Shown in pieces: positions 18,433 to 30,346 of a DNA stretch of 64,000 nt. Within the stretch, counting starts at the first letter, position 1, and each line of letters starts with the position of its first letter. Where the stretch lies: NCBI GenBank assembly GCA_030848705.1, contig JAUIZM010000018.1, forward strand, positions 62,001 through 126,000. The letters run 5' to 3'. The stretch is from Heracleum sosnowskyi (Eukaryota > Streptophyta > Magnoliopsida > Apiales > Apiaceae). The position numbers were made by a program, and so were the translations under genes. The notes under the pieces are model-generated. The model saw nothing but the letters and a program-made list of their open reading frames with translations. It had not been told where the DNA came from and did not search any database.

Positions 18433-21029
18433 TTGAGCAGATTTCTCGTTAAAACTGAACTCCCAACTTTAACATATATTACGAATACTTATATACTAAT
18501 CCATCCATCCAGTTTTCAAGCCTATTTGGTAATTTTTTCAATATATCCCTTTATTATATTAATGTTAAAAAAATGTTATTATTACTAGGAATTGATTTCT
18601 TGACCTTCTCCATTTGACAAACAATTTATATGATCACACATCCAATCGCTACACCACAACAATTTTTGATAACTACTTATAACTCCCCAACTACATGTTC
18701 GAAGAACCCGCTTCCAATACTTTTCTTTATACCATTTTTAAAATTTATTCATGATAATAATATCACAATATTTGTCCATCTCCAATAATAAAAACTGTTA
18801 TTATTATAATTATATTTTTTTTGAGATTATAAAATATATTTTTTCTATATTATTTAAATGAATACGGATTCACTTGGTACACGAAATGACACGGACTTAT
18901 TTAGTATTAAATTTAGATTTTTGATGCATGTATAATAATGTTGTTCATTAAGTTATTTATAATATATATCTATGTTTGTCATAAACATGGTACACATACG
19001 GACGTGCATTTCACTTGTCACGTCTAATACCGGTCTCATCCATTCCCCGTTTAGGTTGGGAATTCAGAAAAATTTCGGGTTTAAAATGGGAAACGAGGAA
19101 TATTATAAAAAAAAAATCAGCAATTGGAATGGGGTCAAGAATTATGGTATTCTGGTCCCAATCTCGGATCCCCGTTCCCTCACTATCAAATATAAGAAAA
19201 ATAACTTCTTATAAATGTATGTTGACTAAATTATTAAAATTAAATATAACTTTTATGTTTTTTTAATTTATTTCACAAATTCAATATCTTGATAGTTAAA
19301 TATAAGTTAATTTTTAATGAATTTTTTTATAAAAATAATATGAATCAGTATTTATAATATAATATCTTTTTTGAAAATTATAATATACTAATAAATTTAT
19401 AATATATATTACATATTATGATTTATCAAATTAATTTTATTACAAAATGTATTAGAGAATGTATATAATAGGGTCATCCAACTTCTTGACAAATGACTTT
19501 ACACAAAGAAACGTTTTTACAACCTTGACTACCGAAAAGAAGGTGTTTCTAAGTGTTCTTATCAACAAACAATAAATGTGATTTATGAAATAAATCGAAA
19601 AATGCTTCAGAAATTATGAAATTTTGTCTAGTCTCTTGAAATGTATTTAGAGGGTGATGATTAAAATTTCATCAAGAAATTCAATTCCCATCTATGAATT
19701 TTAGGCGACCATTAAATCAATTACGTACCGATTTAAGGGGTCCGAGAAAAATGTCATCCAAAATTTACGAAACTAATACCAATTAAAATTAAAGAGACAC
19801 TAATGAAAAATCTCAAGTTTCAAGTCAAAAAGATATGTGAAAGTATTATTTCGGATATTTCGAAAGTTAAAACAGTCTTCCGGAACGACCGAAAAATTCA
19901 TTTGTCTTAACCGACAACTTTGACAAATATTTTGACTTGACACATATTCAAACATAATATTACATGTAAGATAATGACTATTAAGTCCAAGATATAAATA
20001 AGTTTGAATTAAAATTGATTTTATCCGGAAAAATAAGGATTTACAGGTATTTTTGGAATAAAATATGTTTTGGGCATATTGGCGTAGCTTTTGGCAAGAC
20101 ATTTGAATATAAATATTTAAATAAATATATCAAATATATTTGAGTCTAAAACATTTAAGAACAAAATTCTTTAAAATAAATAGAATAGTTTTGACTCGTA
20201 AAAGCAGTGTTTGAAATATCTCGATTTTCGTGTCTTTAGCCAATGCCTATTTTTCTTTGACATAAAGTAACCTAGTATAAAAAAATATCATTAGCTTGAT
20301 ATTTCTATCTAAGTTAATGTCAAATAAAATATGTCGGAAAATATTTTGGTTTGGTTTGACCGGTTTGACTTGATTCCCGATAATATCAAAAAGGAATCCT
20401 AAGGGAGGATTTACTATATGACTTAGTAACTTCCTAAATCTAATTTAATTTTCACTTTTATTTTGACAAAATTCAAAACCTAAAGAAAAAGGCTGATTCT
20501 CACATAATTTTTGTCACGCTTCCGTCTGTAATTGTCATTGTGATTATATAATTTATTTTTAATATTTATTTTAAGATTAATAGTCCGAAAAAAGTGCGGG
20601 CTGTTACAGTTACACTATTATTTTATAACTTATTGCCAAAGCTGATTACTATAATCTTTCAACAAGTTTCCCTTAATACGTTACATTATTGTTTTGCTTT
20701 CTACATTAATGCCAAATGTGATTACTATCGTCTTTCAATAAGTTCATGTAATTATGATAAACTCAAAAAAAATAAAATTGAAATTAGAATTGTTTTAATT
20801 AAAATTTCGTTTTAATATTTATTTTAAGATTAATAGTCCAAAAAAGTGCGGGCTATTATTTCGATGTTAGGGTGCTCGCTGATTGGGATTAAAATTTCGT
20901 TTTTAATGCAGACTTTAGAAGTAGTGAAAATTTAAATTAGAATTGTTGGCGAAACAATTAGAAAGTTAGTAAAGGAAGTGATTGCTAAGCTATGTGTTTC
21001 ACTGATAACATATTCTCGCAACATAAAAA
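18433..21029. other. Intergenic DNA without a recognised gene, copy A
   Basis: AT-rich and mostly unassignable. The segment 20540-20860 contains a direct repeat (AAGATTAATAGTCC followed by AAAAAGTGCGGGCT, at about 20573 and 20828). Between these are two imperfect units of about 77 bases with GATTACTAT and CTTTCAA cores. The hydrophobic and short ORFs here show no family resemblance. The same sequence is present in copy B. Confidence 0.5.
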
Positions 21030-21101
21030 GGTCCTATGGTCTAGTGGTTAGGACATTGGACTCTGAATCCAGTAACCCGAGTTCAAGTCTCGGTAGGACC
21101 T
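21030..21101 (+). tRNA. tRNA-Gln (anticodon CTG), copy A
   Basis: A 72-base cloverleaf: 5' GGTCCTA pairs with TAGGACC and is followed by discriminator T. The anticodon stem GGA..TCC frames loop CTCTGAA with anticodon CTG, reading CAG. The T-arm contains GTTCAAGTC (B box), the D-arm TGGTCTAGTGG (A box). CAAC lies about 10 bases upstream and a T run follows (TTCCTTTTTT), both typical of plant Pol III tRNA genes. No intron or CCA. Confidence 0.95.
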
Positions 21102-21818
21102 TCCTTTTTTACCATTTAAGCTTACATTCATCATATTCTAACATGGATAGCAGCTTACAGCAAAGATGACACTTCAGACAGGCAACTTTCTTTTTCGCCC
21201 TTCTTCCGTTCCAGCTAATGGAAATTCAGAACCTGACCAAGTAATGATCTTTGTCATTCTCCGACTTAGGATGTGCCGAAAACAATGTATCCTGTCATCT
21301 TTTAGTATATTACATGGTTCAGGCAAAAATACTCAGAAGTACCGATGCCACCACTATGGCTGGACCAGATTCACATAGATTCTTCTTTCTTTGTTGGTGC
21401 AATGACATTCGCGTGACCAAGAACACCATATAAGACAGAAAAATATAGAAATCTTATAATGAAACAATTTTGTAAAGCGATGAACTACAATAGTGTGTAA
21501 CCTGTTGTTTTCTTCTCCTCATAGACCAGGTAAAAGTACAACTGCAATTTACAATTTCATATAAGACCAGCAATATGATCAACAAGAATAGTAGTATATA
21601 ACCACCACTGTCCACTCCACTAGCTCTATCTCAACCAAATCAGACAGGACTCTATGAATTTATATACCAAACAATTACTTGAGACGGTCATCTGTGCATT
21701 TCAACATCCCAAGTGACACAAAAGTGGATTGCAACCCCGGATTTGGAAATATGTGCATCCAAGGGTCAGACAAGCAATATCTATATTGACAAAGAATCAA
21801 GAACTATTAACTTTTCAT
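21102..21818. other. Flank between tRNA-Gln and the receptor-kinase stop, copy A
   Basis: Contains the 3' untranslated region of the minus-strand receptor-like kinase gene on its right side. No additional gene is recognised; the short plus-strand ORFs are not conserved in feature with any family I know. Confidence 0.5.
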
Positions 21819-24800
21819 CTAGTCCTTATGTGGCCTCACCATGTCTTCCTCTAGTGGTTCAGAAAATATGTATAAATGATCTCCGCCAGCATTTTGAACA
21901 CTTCCCTGAGAACTTTGCGTTACCGAGTGCTTATAACTAATTCCACCTTCTGCTTTGTTGAGAGGGATTGCTGCTGGATGTGATGCTACATCAGATGAGC
22001 TACGCCAACGCCAGCTACCAAATAGACCAGCACTCCAGGACCCTTTAGAAGAAACAGTTCTAAGCCTTGCTGAACTAGGGCTCTCTTCCCTTACAACTTT
22101 CAAAGGATTTTCCAAAGCTTTAAGGATATATCTCACAAGGGGCCTCTTTGCAGGCCTTGGATTTAGACAAGACTTTGCAACAATAGCCATAGCCCAAACT
22201 TCCTCAAGTAAATCCTCATCAATTATAAGAGAGGGGTCTACAATATTTGTCAAAAGTTCCTTGTCGTGTATACTGATGTATGGTAGAGCCTCTTCTAACC
22301 ATTCCTTCATGGTTCCATCACTGGAAGTGCTAAGTCCCATCTTACCTGTTACCAGCTCAAGTAACACCTTTCCAAGGCAATAGACGTCATATGCACAAGT
22401 TGTGGTAGGTGTACCTATCAATTTTCATATAGGAAATACTATTTAGAACTACAGTAAAACTGGATGTGCATTTGAGAACGAAGACTTAAATATGGAAGCA
22501 TTATCTGCGTGCTATCAGGAAAGTCACATGCACAAACAGCTTTTATATATTCATTAATATGACTACAATATTCTCGTAGTATAGAAGATATAATAATATA
22601 AAACAATACAAGGTATAGAATGAATGTTATGGCAGAATTTTCGCAGTTGTTAAGCAATACAAGGTATAGAACGATGTTAAGACATTATAAGCAGACAACA
22701 AAAATCAGTTCAATCTGAAATATTATAATGGTCGTACCTGAAGGACCTTGTTCAGATGTCCTGCAAACAGCAAAGTGAAAACTTTATAATTACTATCTTA
22801 AGAATACAGAAATGTGGGAGAAAAGGGAGGGGAATATCTCACCTACGATGCCTACCCTCTACTACCAAGACGTTTTACAATAATCACAATAACAGAAGAG
22901 TAAAGAAGAGTAAAGAAGATTAATAAGGTAACAGAAAAAAAAGTAGATCGATGGGGCCTGCCCACTCAATTTTCCACCATAAGAGCAAAAAATTATGTCT
23001 TCACCAAAATCAACTTCATACGTAACAAAAACAAAAATAAAGGGGTGATTACCTACCATGTGGCAAACAATTTACTACTGTTGCCTGGCATCTGTTAGTA
23101 AATCTCAACTGGTCAACGAGCTACTAATGTTTTACAGTGAAATCCGGTTAAGATTTTGTGGAAGAAATTACACAATTTTGTTCTGACCATTTCTTTATTT
23201 AAGGAAAATTTCGGCATAAATGACCGTGAAAAGAAGTTTTGACTAACAAACCACATCTTTTAAGAAACAATTATTGAGTACTCAATACTCATTATTCGTA
23301 TTTCGTGTGAGCATCACTAGTTCATAATAAGTATGTTGAAGTCCTACTCTGGTACAGGCGGACGAAAAATATTTGAACTCAAAATATTTAAACTCAAATT
23401 ATTTGTTGCACATTACCATAGTTTCCTATTAACTTCACTTTCTTTTAAAACACCTACCTAACATAATCCAGGGTAGCATTTCTTATTTTTTAGAATGCTA
23501 CTCTGCACTCAGACTGATCATCTTAGAATTCTATTTTTCTGAACATTGACGTATTGGTGTAAGAAATGAAAAATCCTTGTTCATACATAGGCGTTTCTGG
23601 TATGAAATGAGCCAATTCAAATAGGTTCGTTCCTCCGGCCAAGAATACAATTAATCTGGCATGTAATCTCCCACAACATTGTCTTGTCTCATTTACATGG
23701 GCATATTAAGTTTTGAAAAAAATAAAATAGCTACTATATTTTCTTTCTAAATCTATGTGCAATGAAAGAGACAGATACCTGCCTTCAACATTATATAGTG
23801 AGCCTATGGGAAAATGGCCTGCATGGGGGATCCTTTCTAGTTCAATTAAATTTTAGTTCTGGATTTATTTAATAAGAAATAGATTAAACAACAGAAAAGG
23901 TTATGGGAGGATTTTCCAGTATAGCCTTTTCTTTCTCTTTTTATAGAAGTTATTGAAAAAGGTAAACAATAATTTCTGCTATCCAGCCAAATTTTCCAAA
24001 TTTGGGTGGAAAGAATTAATGACCAATTAAATATCTTAATATTTCTGTTACACCCTTAAACAAGAAGGCTAAGAATTTTAAGTGTTTTACTGCAGACTCT
24101 CTCCATAACTTACAATCACTAGGCAGGATGTTTAAAATCACGTCCACTATATATGTATCTACCAATCACTTATATTTCAGCTCAACTGGCATCAGAAAGC
24201 CACAAACACAAAGCAGGATATGGATTAATCTCTTCTTTTCTAGAAAAAGTTTAAAACAAGACAAAAAGATTCACTTACTGTGGTAACCGCAGCAACCTGG
24301 TAATCCTGCTTTGATGAATATTCCCTTCTTGAGCACAAACCTCGTTCAGGCTTCCCAACCGCACTTCAAATTTATCATCAAGAAAGATACTGCTGGCTTG
24401 AACATCTCTTCAAAAACCCAAGACAATATATAATGCATATAATTGGTTTCAGCGAACAAAATTTATAGTAAAACAAGGTAGCAATTTATTAGTCATGCTG
24501 ACACATTGTCATTGAGAATATCATTTTTTGTCTCATGCAAATCATTTCCAGCACTTGAAAAATAAGCCATTTATAAAATATATTTCATTAATAAGGTTCG
24601 TTCTAATATTTGGGCTATAAGCTTTTAATGCATACTTGGCCCCCAACAGCTTATTGGTTTGGAGGAGATGGTTGCTTATCAAGGCAATATATTTCCCTTA
24701 TCTCAGTGTCTTCAGTTCAAATCCCCTTCGTTGCATATGAATGCACTTTCGTATATCTCACCATGTGGCGGCATAGGGGTCACGTGTAGACTGGAGTATT

Positions 24801-27800
24801 AAGCTTGAAATACATAACTGAGTATCGGTTTATCATTCCATGTGGCGGCATAGAGATTCCGCAAGGGCGAATATTAAGCTTGATACACATAATCATCTAA
24901 ATTATTTTTTCTTTTTGACTTGCTATTCAGAACAAAGTAGTTTAAAGGTAATTCTGGAAGTGAGTCTTAACTTATTAGTCATAGAATAAGTTAGTCAAAC
25001 GCCCCCCTTAGTCAGAAGTTATAGATTGTCAAGTAGCTTCGTCCATGATTTATAAGCAGTAGTAGAAAACTTATTTGGTATTTAGGTCAGGCATGTGGTT
25101 GGGTTGGGGAACATAAATATCAATATTATACGTAAAGACTTGCACATAACTTTTGTTTGACTTAATAAAACTGTCTCTTCAAGCAAGCCATACAGTTAAC
25201 AATTTATCAGTTTGATGATTGAAAACAGATAGAAAGTTTAAATAAGATGCAACATTAACAATAATTATACATCTGATGTTAAAATTCAGAGTAAAAGGAT
25301 GTTTTGGGGGAATTTTATGAAACTTGTATGTTGCAGGCCTCAATATTTCCTGAGCACTATTCAAAATCTTTGTTTTAAGTTTTTTTACTGAAGTATAGCC
25401 TTAATACGCACACTGTCTATGTAAATAAGAACAAGCTTATTTTTTGGTGTCAAAAAATTGACACTCTTAGGAGGAACTTCGAGAAGGAACACTGATAGAG
25501 AATTCACCCACTGCATCATCTGTGTGATACTCCCGACAGAAGTGTGCAATAACGGAAATATACGACATATTTGAAAACTTTGGATATTTACTAAGAGAAC
25601 AATAGGAGTCATAGTTGCATATGTTTGAAGTTTTACCTATGATTCAATAGGTAATATCAAACATAGATGTAAGGTTTATTTTGATATATTTAAGTCATTT
25701 AATAAAGCCACGTCAAAATGCACTGGAAGAATATGGGAACTAATTCCGCTAGCTAAGAATTTCCTACACGATTTTACTTGTTAACTGTAAAGGAGAGTGC
25801 AAGCCGGCATTTCTAGATACAATGAACAGAACTGAGCTGTAAATTTCATAGAATTAAGATATAAGAATTTAGAATAAAAGAGTAAAACTACTCTCATATG
25901 CAAAGTGTTAACAGTACACCCCGACAACCGGCTCAATATAAGCAGTGTAACAGCAAACCTAGTTTCTATCAAGAAGGTAAATGGGAACATATGTTAACAC
26001 TCAAGTACCTGTGAACAAGAGGAGGAGTACATTCATGATGTAGATAAGATAGAGCCTCTGCAACTCCTACAGCTATCTTTAATCTTGTTATCCAGTCCAA
26101 TGACTGTAAACTGTCGCCATCTGAACTCTCTGTTCTGTACAGAGAACTTGACAAGTCCCCTTTCAGCATATATTTGTAGATCAGAAACCTCTCACTCTCA
26201 TTATTTAAGCAATGTCCCAGAAGAGGGACAAATCTGGGATGGGAAACGTTGCTGAAAAAGTTCAACTCTGGCAAGTAAGCGTCCTTGACAGGACTTGAAA
26301 TTCTTTTGATGACTACGCACACACCACATTCCAGGACACCTAGGAAGAGGTCCCCAGAACGCCCATGTTTGATTAGGTTCGCATCACTGAACTCTCTAGT
26401 GGCTCGGAGAATTTGCTGATATGTAAATCCTTTTCCTAAGCTTAAAAGTTGCAAAGATTCTTTAGGGATTACATCTGTAGCTAGAGGCCCAACACTGGTG
26501 ACTCTTTGGTTCGTAATTCGCCTCTTACAAGTGCATAATATCAGCAATAGCAGAAAAATAATCACAATCGCAATAAGCCCTAGACCCCCCAGAACTACTG
26601 GCAATATGATTGTGTTCCTCTGGCTCTTTTCGTCAAATTTAGGTGGAGGAGGTCGCTTCACCGGTAGTCCAAAATTATCAAATGGCAGTCGCCTCTTAGA
26701 ATAAAATGATGCACATGCTGCCACAGACCTCTGACTCGACTCACCTCGAAAGCAATTTCTATACAATATTGCACTCTTCCGAGCACATTCCGAAACTTTT
26801 CCTTTGAAATAATTGTTGGACAGGTCTATAACACTGAACCTCCTCATTACATCCATAAGATCCCCATAAAACATATTCTCTGAGAGGTTATATACTGCAG
26901 GACTGGCAGTAGCAGTCCAACTACTATTGGGAAGAGTCCCAGTGAACATATTTTCAGAGGCATCAAGAAAACGTACACTAGGCATTGACCACAATATATC
27001 AGGAAACTCCCCACTGAAATCATTGTGACTCAGAACTATAACTTGCAACTGAGTAAGTTCAGCAAACAACTTACCCGACAACGACCCACTTAACCGATTA
27101 TTCCCAAAAACCATTCTACGCAAATTCCTCAAAACTCTCAAATCCAGTCCAAGAGAACCAGAAAAGGAATTAAAGCTCAGGTCAAGATCAACCAAACTAG
27201 AAAGATCACCAAGTTGCGAAGGTACCAAAGAAGACATACCATTACCAGAAAGATTCAATACTTCCAACTTCGTTAAAAGCCCAATATCAGGAGGAATAAA
27301 CCCCGACAAGTTATTCTTAGACAAATCAAGCAAAGTAAGATTCCTCAAAAACCCAAAACTAGCCGGAACAGAACCAACTAACAAATTCCTCGACAAATCA
27401 AGAACCGATAAACCCTCCAACCGACTCAAACTCTCCGGAACAAAACCAGTAAGTCCATTATCCGACAAATCCAAAACAGCCAAACTACTCAAATTCCCAA
27501 GACTATTAGGAATACCACCAACAATCGAACACCCTCTAAGATCAAGAACCTTAAGTCCACTCAACCTAACACCAAACCATTCCGGAATCGACCCGGGAAG
27601 CGAAAACCTAGAAGCATTAAAATACCCTAAAGAGCTAAAATTGGCCATAGAATCAACATTAAATTGGGGGTTTTGTCTACCAATTCTTGTTCTTTTAAAC
27701 CCAGAAATATTTATCCCAACAACACTACCATTCACACATTTTACACCAACCCAATTAGCACAAGGCTCAGATTTAATAGGCCATTGTTTATTTCTTAACC

Positions 27801-27939
27801 CTAATGAAGCTCTTAATTGCAACAAAGACACACGTTCAGTATAAGAACTCAATGGCACAACTTGAAATTGTTGAAATGTAGATACAAATAGCAAGTATAA
27901 AATCAAGAAAAGTAGTGAAAGTCTTGAAAAAATACACAT
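21819..27939 (-). CDS. LRR receptor-like pseudokinase (At2g16250 type), copy A
   Basis: Four exons on the minus strand: 27939-26009, 24407-24279, 22760-22738 (a 23-base micro-exon) and 22414-21819, all with GT..AG introns; 2,679 bases, 892 residues. Residues 1-24 are a signal peptide, followed by a short N-terminal LRR cap and about ten LRRs (to about 390), a Pro-rich juxtamembrane part, a membrane span at 443-470 and a cytoplasmic kinase-like domain from about 503. It resembles Arabidopsis At2g16250 in domain order, length and local sequence. K545 of the ATP site is present, but the glycine loop is degenerate, the catalytic loop reads HRDVQASSI without the usual Lys and Asn, and the DFG site reads RLGS, so it is predicted catalytically inactive. 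Likely a plasma-membrane signalling scaffold; the ligand is unknown. A hAT MITE lies about 300 bases upstream of the ATG. Confidence 0.93.
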
Positions 27940-28240
27940 TTTGTGGACTTACTGATCAAGAAGTGTTCTTTACTGATGTTCTTAATGTATACATACACAT
28001 TTTGTGCGTATATGTGTGTTGTTGTAGTAGCTAATGGTGAGTAGTAACAAGCTGTTGTTTGTTTGGGTTCTTGATTTTGTGTGTGTGTTTACTGTGTGTG
28101 TGATTCAGTTTACATAATGGTCAAATCTTTTTTAGAGAGGGAAAGATTTTCTTGGCTTTTTAGAGAGAGAGAGATTTTCTTGAATTGATTATTTTGAAAA
28201 GGGTGTTTTTCTTGCCGCGGAAAAATGTAGTGAAGCGGTA

Positions 28241-28804
28241 ACCGGGCAATTCGTGTCAGTGTCGTGTACTTTTTGTGTACTAAGAGCTTAAATCATTAAC
28301 GAAATAAAATAAGTTCTTGTACTCATTTAACGAAATGAAAACAAAACGAAAAATTTTATGTAAATATGAAACGAAACGAAAAGTACACGAAATTTGTCGT
28401 GTATTTATCGTATACATAAAAAGTACACGAAAACGAAACGAAAAGTACACGAAACGAAAACGATAAGTGCTGAGTGTCCATTGACCATGACCAATACATA
28501 CAAATTATTTTAAATATTTATGAATTATGATATACAATATTTTGAGTATATAATTTTGTATAAAAATAATACATACAATATTTATTTATGATATGTATTT
28601 ATATAATTTTAAAATATTTATTTATTTAATTATTTATTTTGTGTACTTTCGTTTTGTGTCGTATATCCAAGAATAAACCCAAAACCGACACAAAATTCGT
28701 TCGTGTAATTTCGTGTTCGTGTACTGAAAAAATGAAACCAAACCCATAATTTTCGTATCATTTTAATGTCTTATTTTCGCGTGGGGTACGAAATTGCCGG
28801 GTCA
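28241..28804. mobile_element. hAT-like MITE in the promoter of receptor-kinase copy A
   Basis: 564 bases with inverted ends (ACCGGGCAATTCGTG and, complemented, TGACCCGGCAATTTCG) flanked by 8-bp target duplications AAGCGGTA (28233-28240) and AAGTGGTA (28805-28812), one mismatch. Copy B has one uninterrupted version (near 61522), an empty site. It is filled with CGTGTA/TACACG and GAAACGAAAA repeats and has no coding capacity. Confidence 0.85.
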
Positions 28805-29089
28805 AAGTGGTACCGGCGGAGATGACAAAAAACATGATGGGTAAGGCTTAATCTGGGCCTTAGAAAGCCTGGACTTTAATCTTGAAAAATTGGGTCAGAT
28901 TTTTTTGAAAATTGGGCCGGATCGGGATCTTAGAGAAATATACGGGATTGGGATTAGTGTTCTAAATATAGTCTGGTTTTTTAAAAATCGATTTTTTGTT
29001 AAAAATAATTTGATTAATTTAATTTCTAAAATTTAGTTTATCATTATAAGTTATTTTTAAATGATATATTGTTTTATAAATAAGACTAA

Positions 29090-29678
29090 CTAGCTTATAT
29101 CCCGTGCGATGCACAGTCTTCTTTAATATTTTCTTATTTTTTATTTAGATTTTAGTTATTATATATAATTTGATAAAATTTTAATATATATATATATACT
29201 GGATTTATAAATCTAACAATATAATATTTAAATTTAATATATTATTGACGTAATCAATAGTAGTATTTTAGATATTAAAATATAAAATATTTTAAAATAA
29301 CATATCTAATGATTCGTATTTTTTTACTCTTAAAAATCTAAAAAGGGACTCAAGTGCAAATATCAAAATATGTGCTTGTTCAATATACCGAGTTTATTTG
29401 AATATACTGTTACTTTTATTTTCATTAATTATCTCTTTTAAATTGAATGTTAAAAAAATTATAATAAACATGAATTTCATAAGTTTAATATAATAATATT
29501 ACCAATATATCTATCTTTTGCCCGTGTTATTTTTAATTTGAACATGAGTTGTTTCAGTTAAAAAATATAAACAGGTAATATCCTTAAAAAGACAATTAGT
29601 TACTTATTAAAAATTATATAAAATTATATTAATTTTTTTATATATACGTCTGCATTACTTTTAGAAATGGCTTATACT
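29090..29678 (-). mobile_element. Helitron fragment replacing the GRP promoter in copy A
   Basis: The minus-strand 3' end has the hairpin GTGCATCGCAC, then GGGATATAAG and CTAG at 29090, followed by host T: a good Helitron terminus. The internal sequence matches the nearby Helitron repeat family. The expected 5' TC end is missing; similarity to copy B resumes at 29679 (= 63719). Thus 1.9 kb present in B (61808-63718), including the GRP promoter, is replaced here by 589 bases. Confidence 0.7.
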
Positions 29679-29719
29679 ATACACACAGTCCTTTGTATCT
29701 ATCTTCTCTTTTCAATCCA

Positions 29720-30346
29720 ATGGCTTCAGCTGATGTTGAGTACAGGTGCTTTGTTGGTGGTCTTGCTTGGGCCACCACTGATCGGACTCTCGAAGAGGCT
29801 TTCTCTCAGTTCGGTGATGTTGTTGATTCTAAGGTCCAGTTTTAATCGGATCTTGACCCGGATCCGAATTGTCTCTGTTGTTCTCTGTGTTTTGTATTGT
29901 TGCTCCTTTTGATTCTGTTACTAAATTATAATGTTACTGTTTTTACTGCCTTACGGTATGTGTTTTTTGCATTTATGTATTTCCGAAAGTGTTTAGGATT
30001 TTTCTATTTCCGAATGTGTTTAGGATTTGTAGATTTACGTTTTTAGATCTGATGTGATGGTTTTTGTGATGAACAGATAATCAACGATCGGGAGACGGGG
30101 AGATCGAGAGGGTTCGGATTTGTGACATTCAAGGACGAGAAGGCGATGAACGATGCAATCGAAGGAATGAATGGACAGGATCTTGACGGACGCAACATCA
30201 CTGTGAATGAGGCTCAGTCTCGTGGAGGCGGTGGTGGCGGCGGCGGAGGCCGTGGTGGAGGTGGTTATGGAGGCGGTGGTGGTGGATATGGCGGAGGTGG
30301 TGGTCGTCGTGAAGGCGGTGGGGTGACTAGATGGTTGAAGGGGTGA
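29720..30346 (+). pseudogene. Truncated glycine-rich RNA-binding protein, copy A
   Basis: Exons 29720-29833 and 30077-30346 would encode 127 residues. The RRM is complete: RNP2 CFVGGLAW in exon 1 and RNP1 RGFGFVTF in exon 2, followed by a Gly/Arg/Tyr tail, as in the GRP7/GRP8 family, whose members bind RNA in nucleus and cytoplasm and act in splicing, clock output and stress. The tail stops after about 35 residues because the palindrome at 30324 supplies the final VTRWLKG and a stop; relatives are about 160-170 residues. The promoter and most of the 5' leader are also replaced. A short protein is still possible if a new promoter drives it. The intron donor is GTCCAG. Confidence 0.85.

Larger units (their letters stand above)
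12592..30323. repeat. Segmental duplication, copy A
   Basis: Collinear with 42953-64000. Exons, tRNA, introns and intergenic DNA are almost identical; differences are single bases, small indels and whole transposon insertions. Copy A alone has the copia element at its left, the hAT MITE at 28241-28804 and the replacement at 29090-29678. Copy A extends left of the window beyond the copia element. The similarity stops on the right inside exon 2 of the GRP gene, at the palindrome at 30324. Confidence 0.95.

Noticed and set aside
19800..20102. 100-codon minus-strand ORF, counterpart 53028-53351
   Set aside because: Low-complexity AT-rich translation, start differs between copies, no family resemblance.
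21955..22383. 142-codon plus-strand ORF opposite receptor-kinase exon 4, also at 55180-55608
   Set aside because: Antisense shadow of the real exon; codon pattern belongs to the minus strand.
24640..24900. Possible tRNA-derived SINE in receptor intron 1 (GTTCAAATCC, B-box-like) with a repeated CATGTGGCGGCATAG
   Set aside because: No convincing A box, tail or target duplication; recorded only as an imperfect internal repeat, also in copy B.
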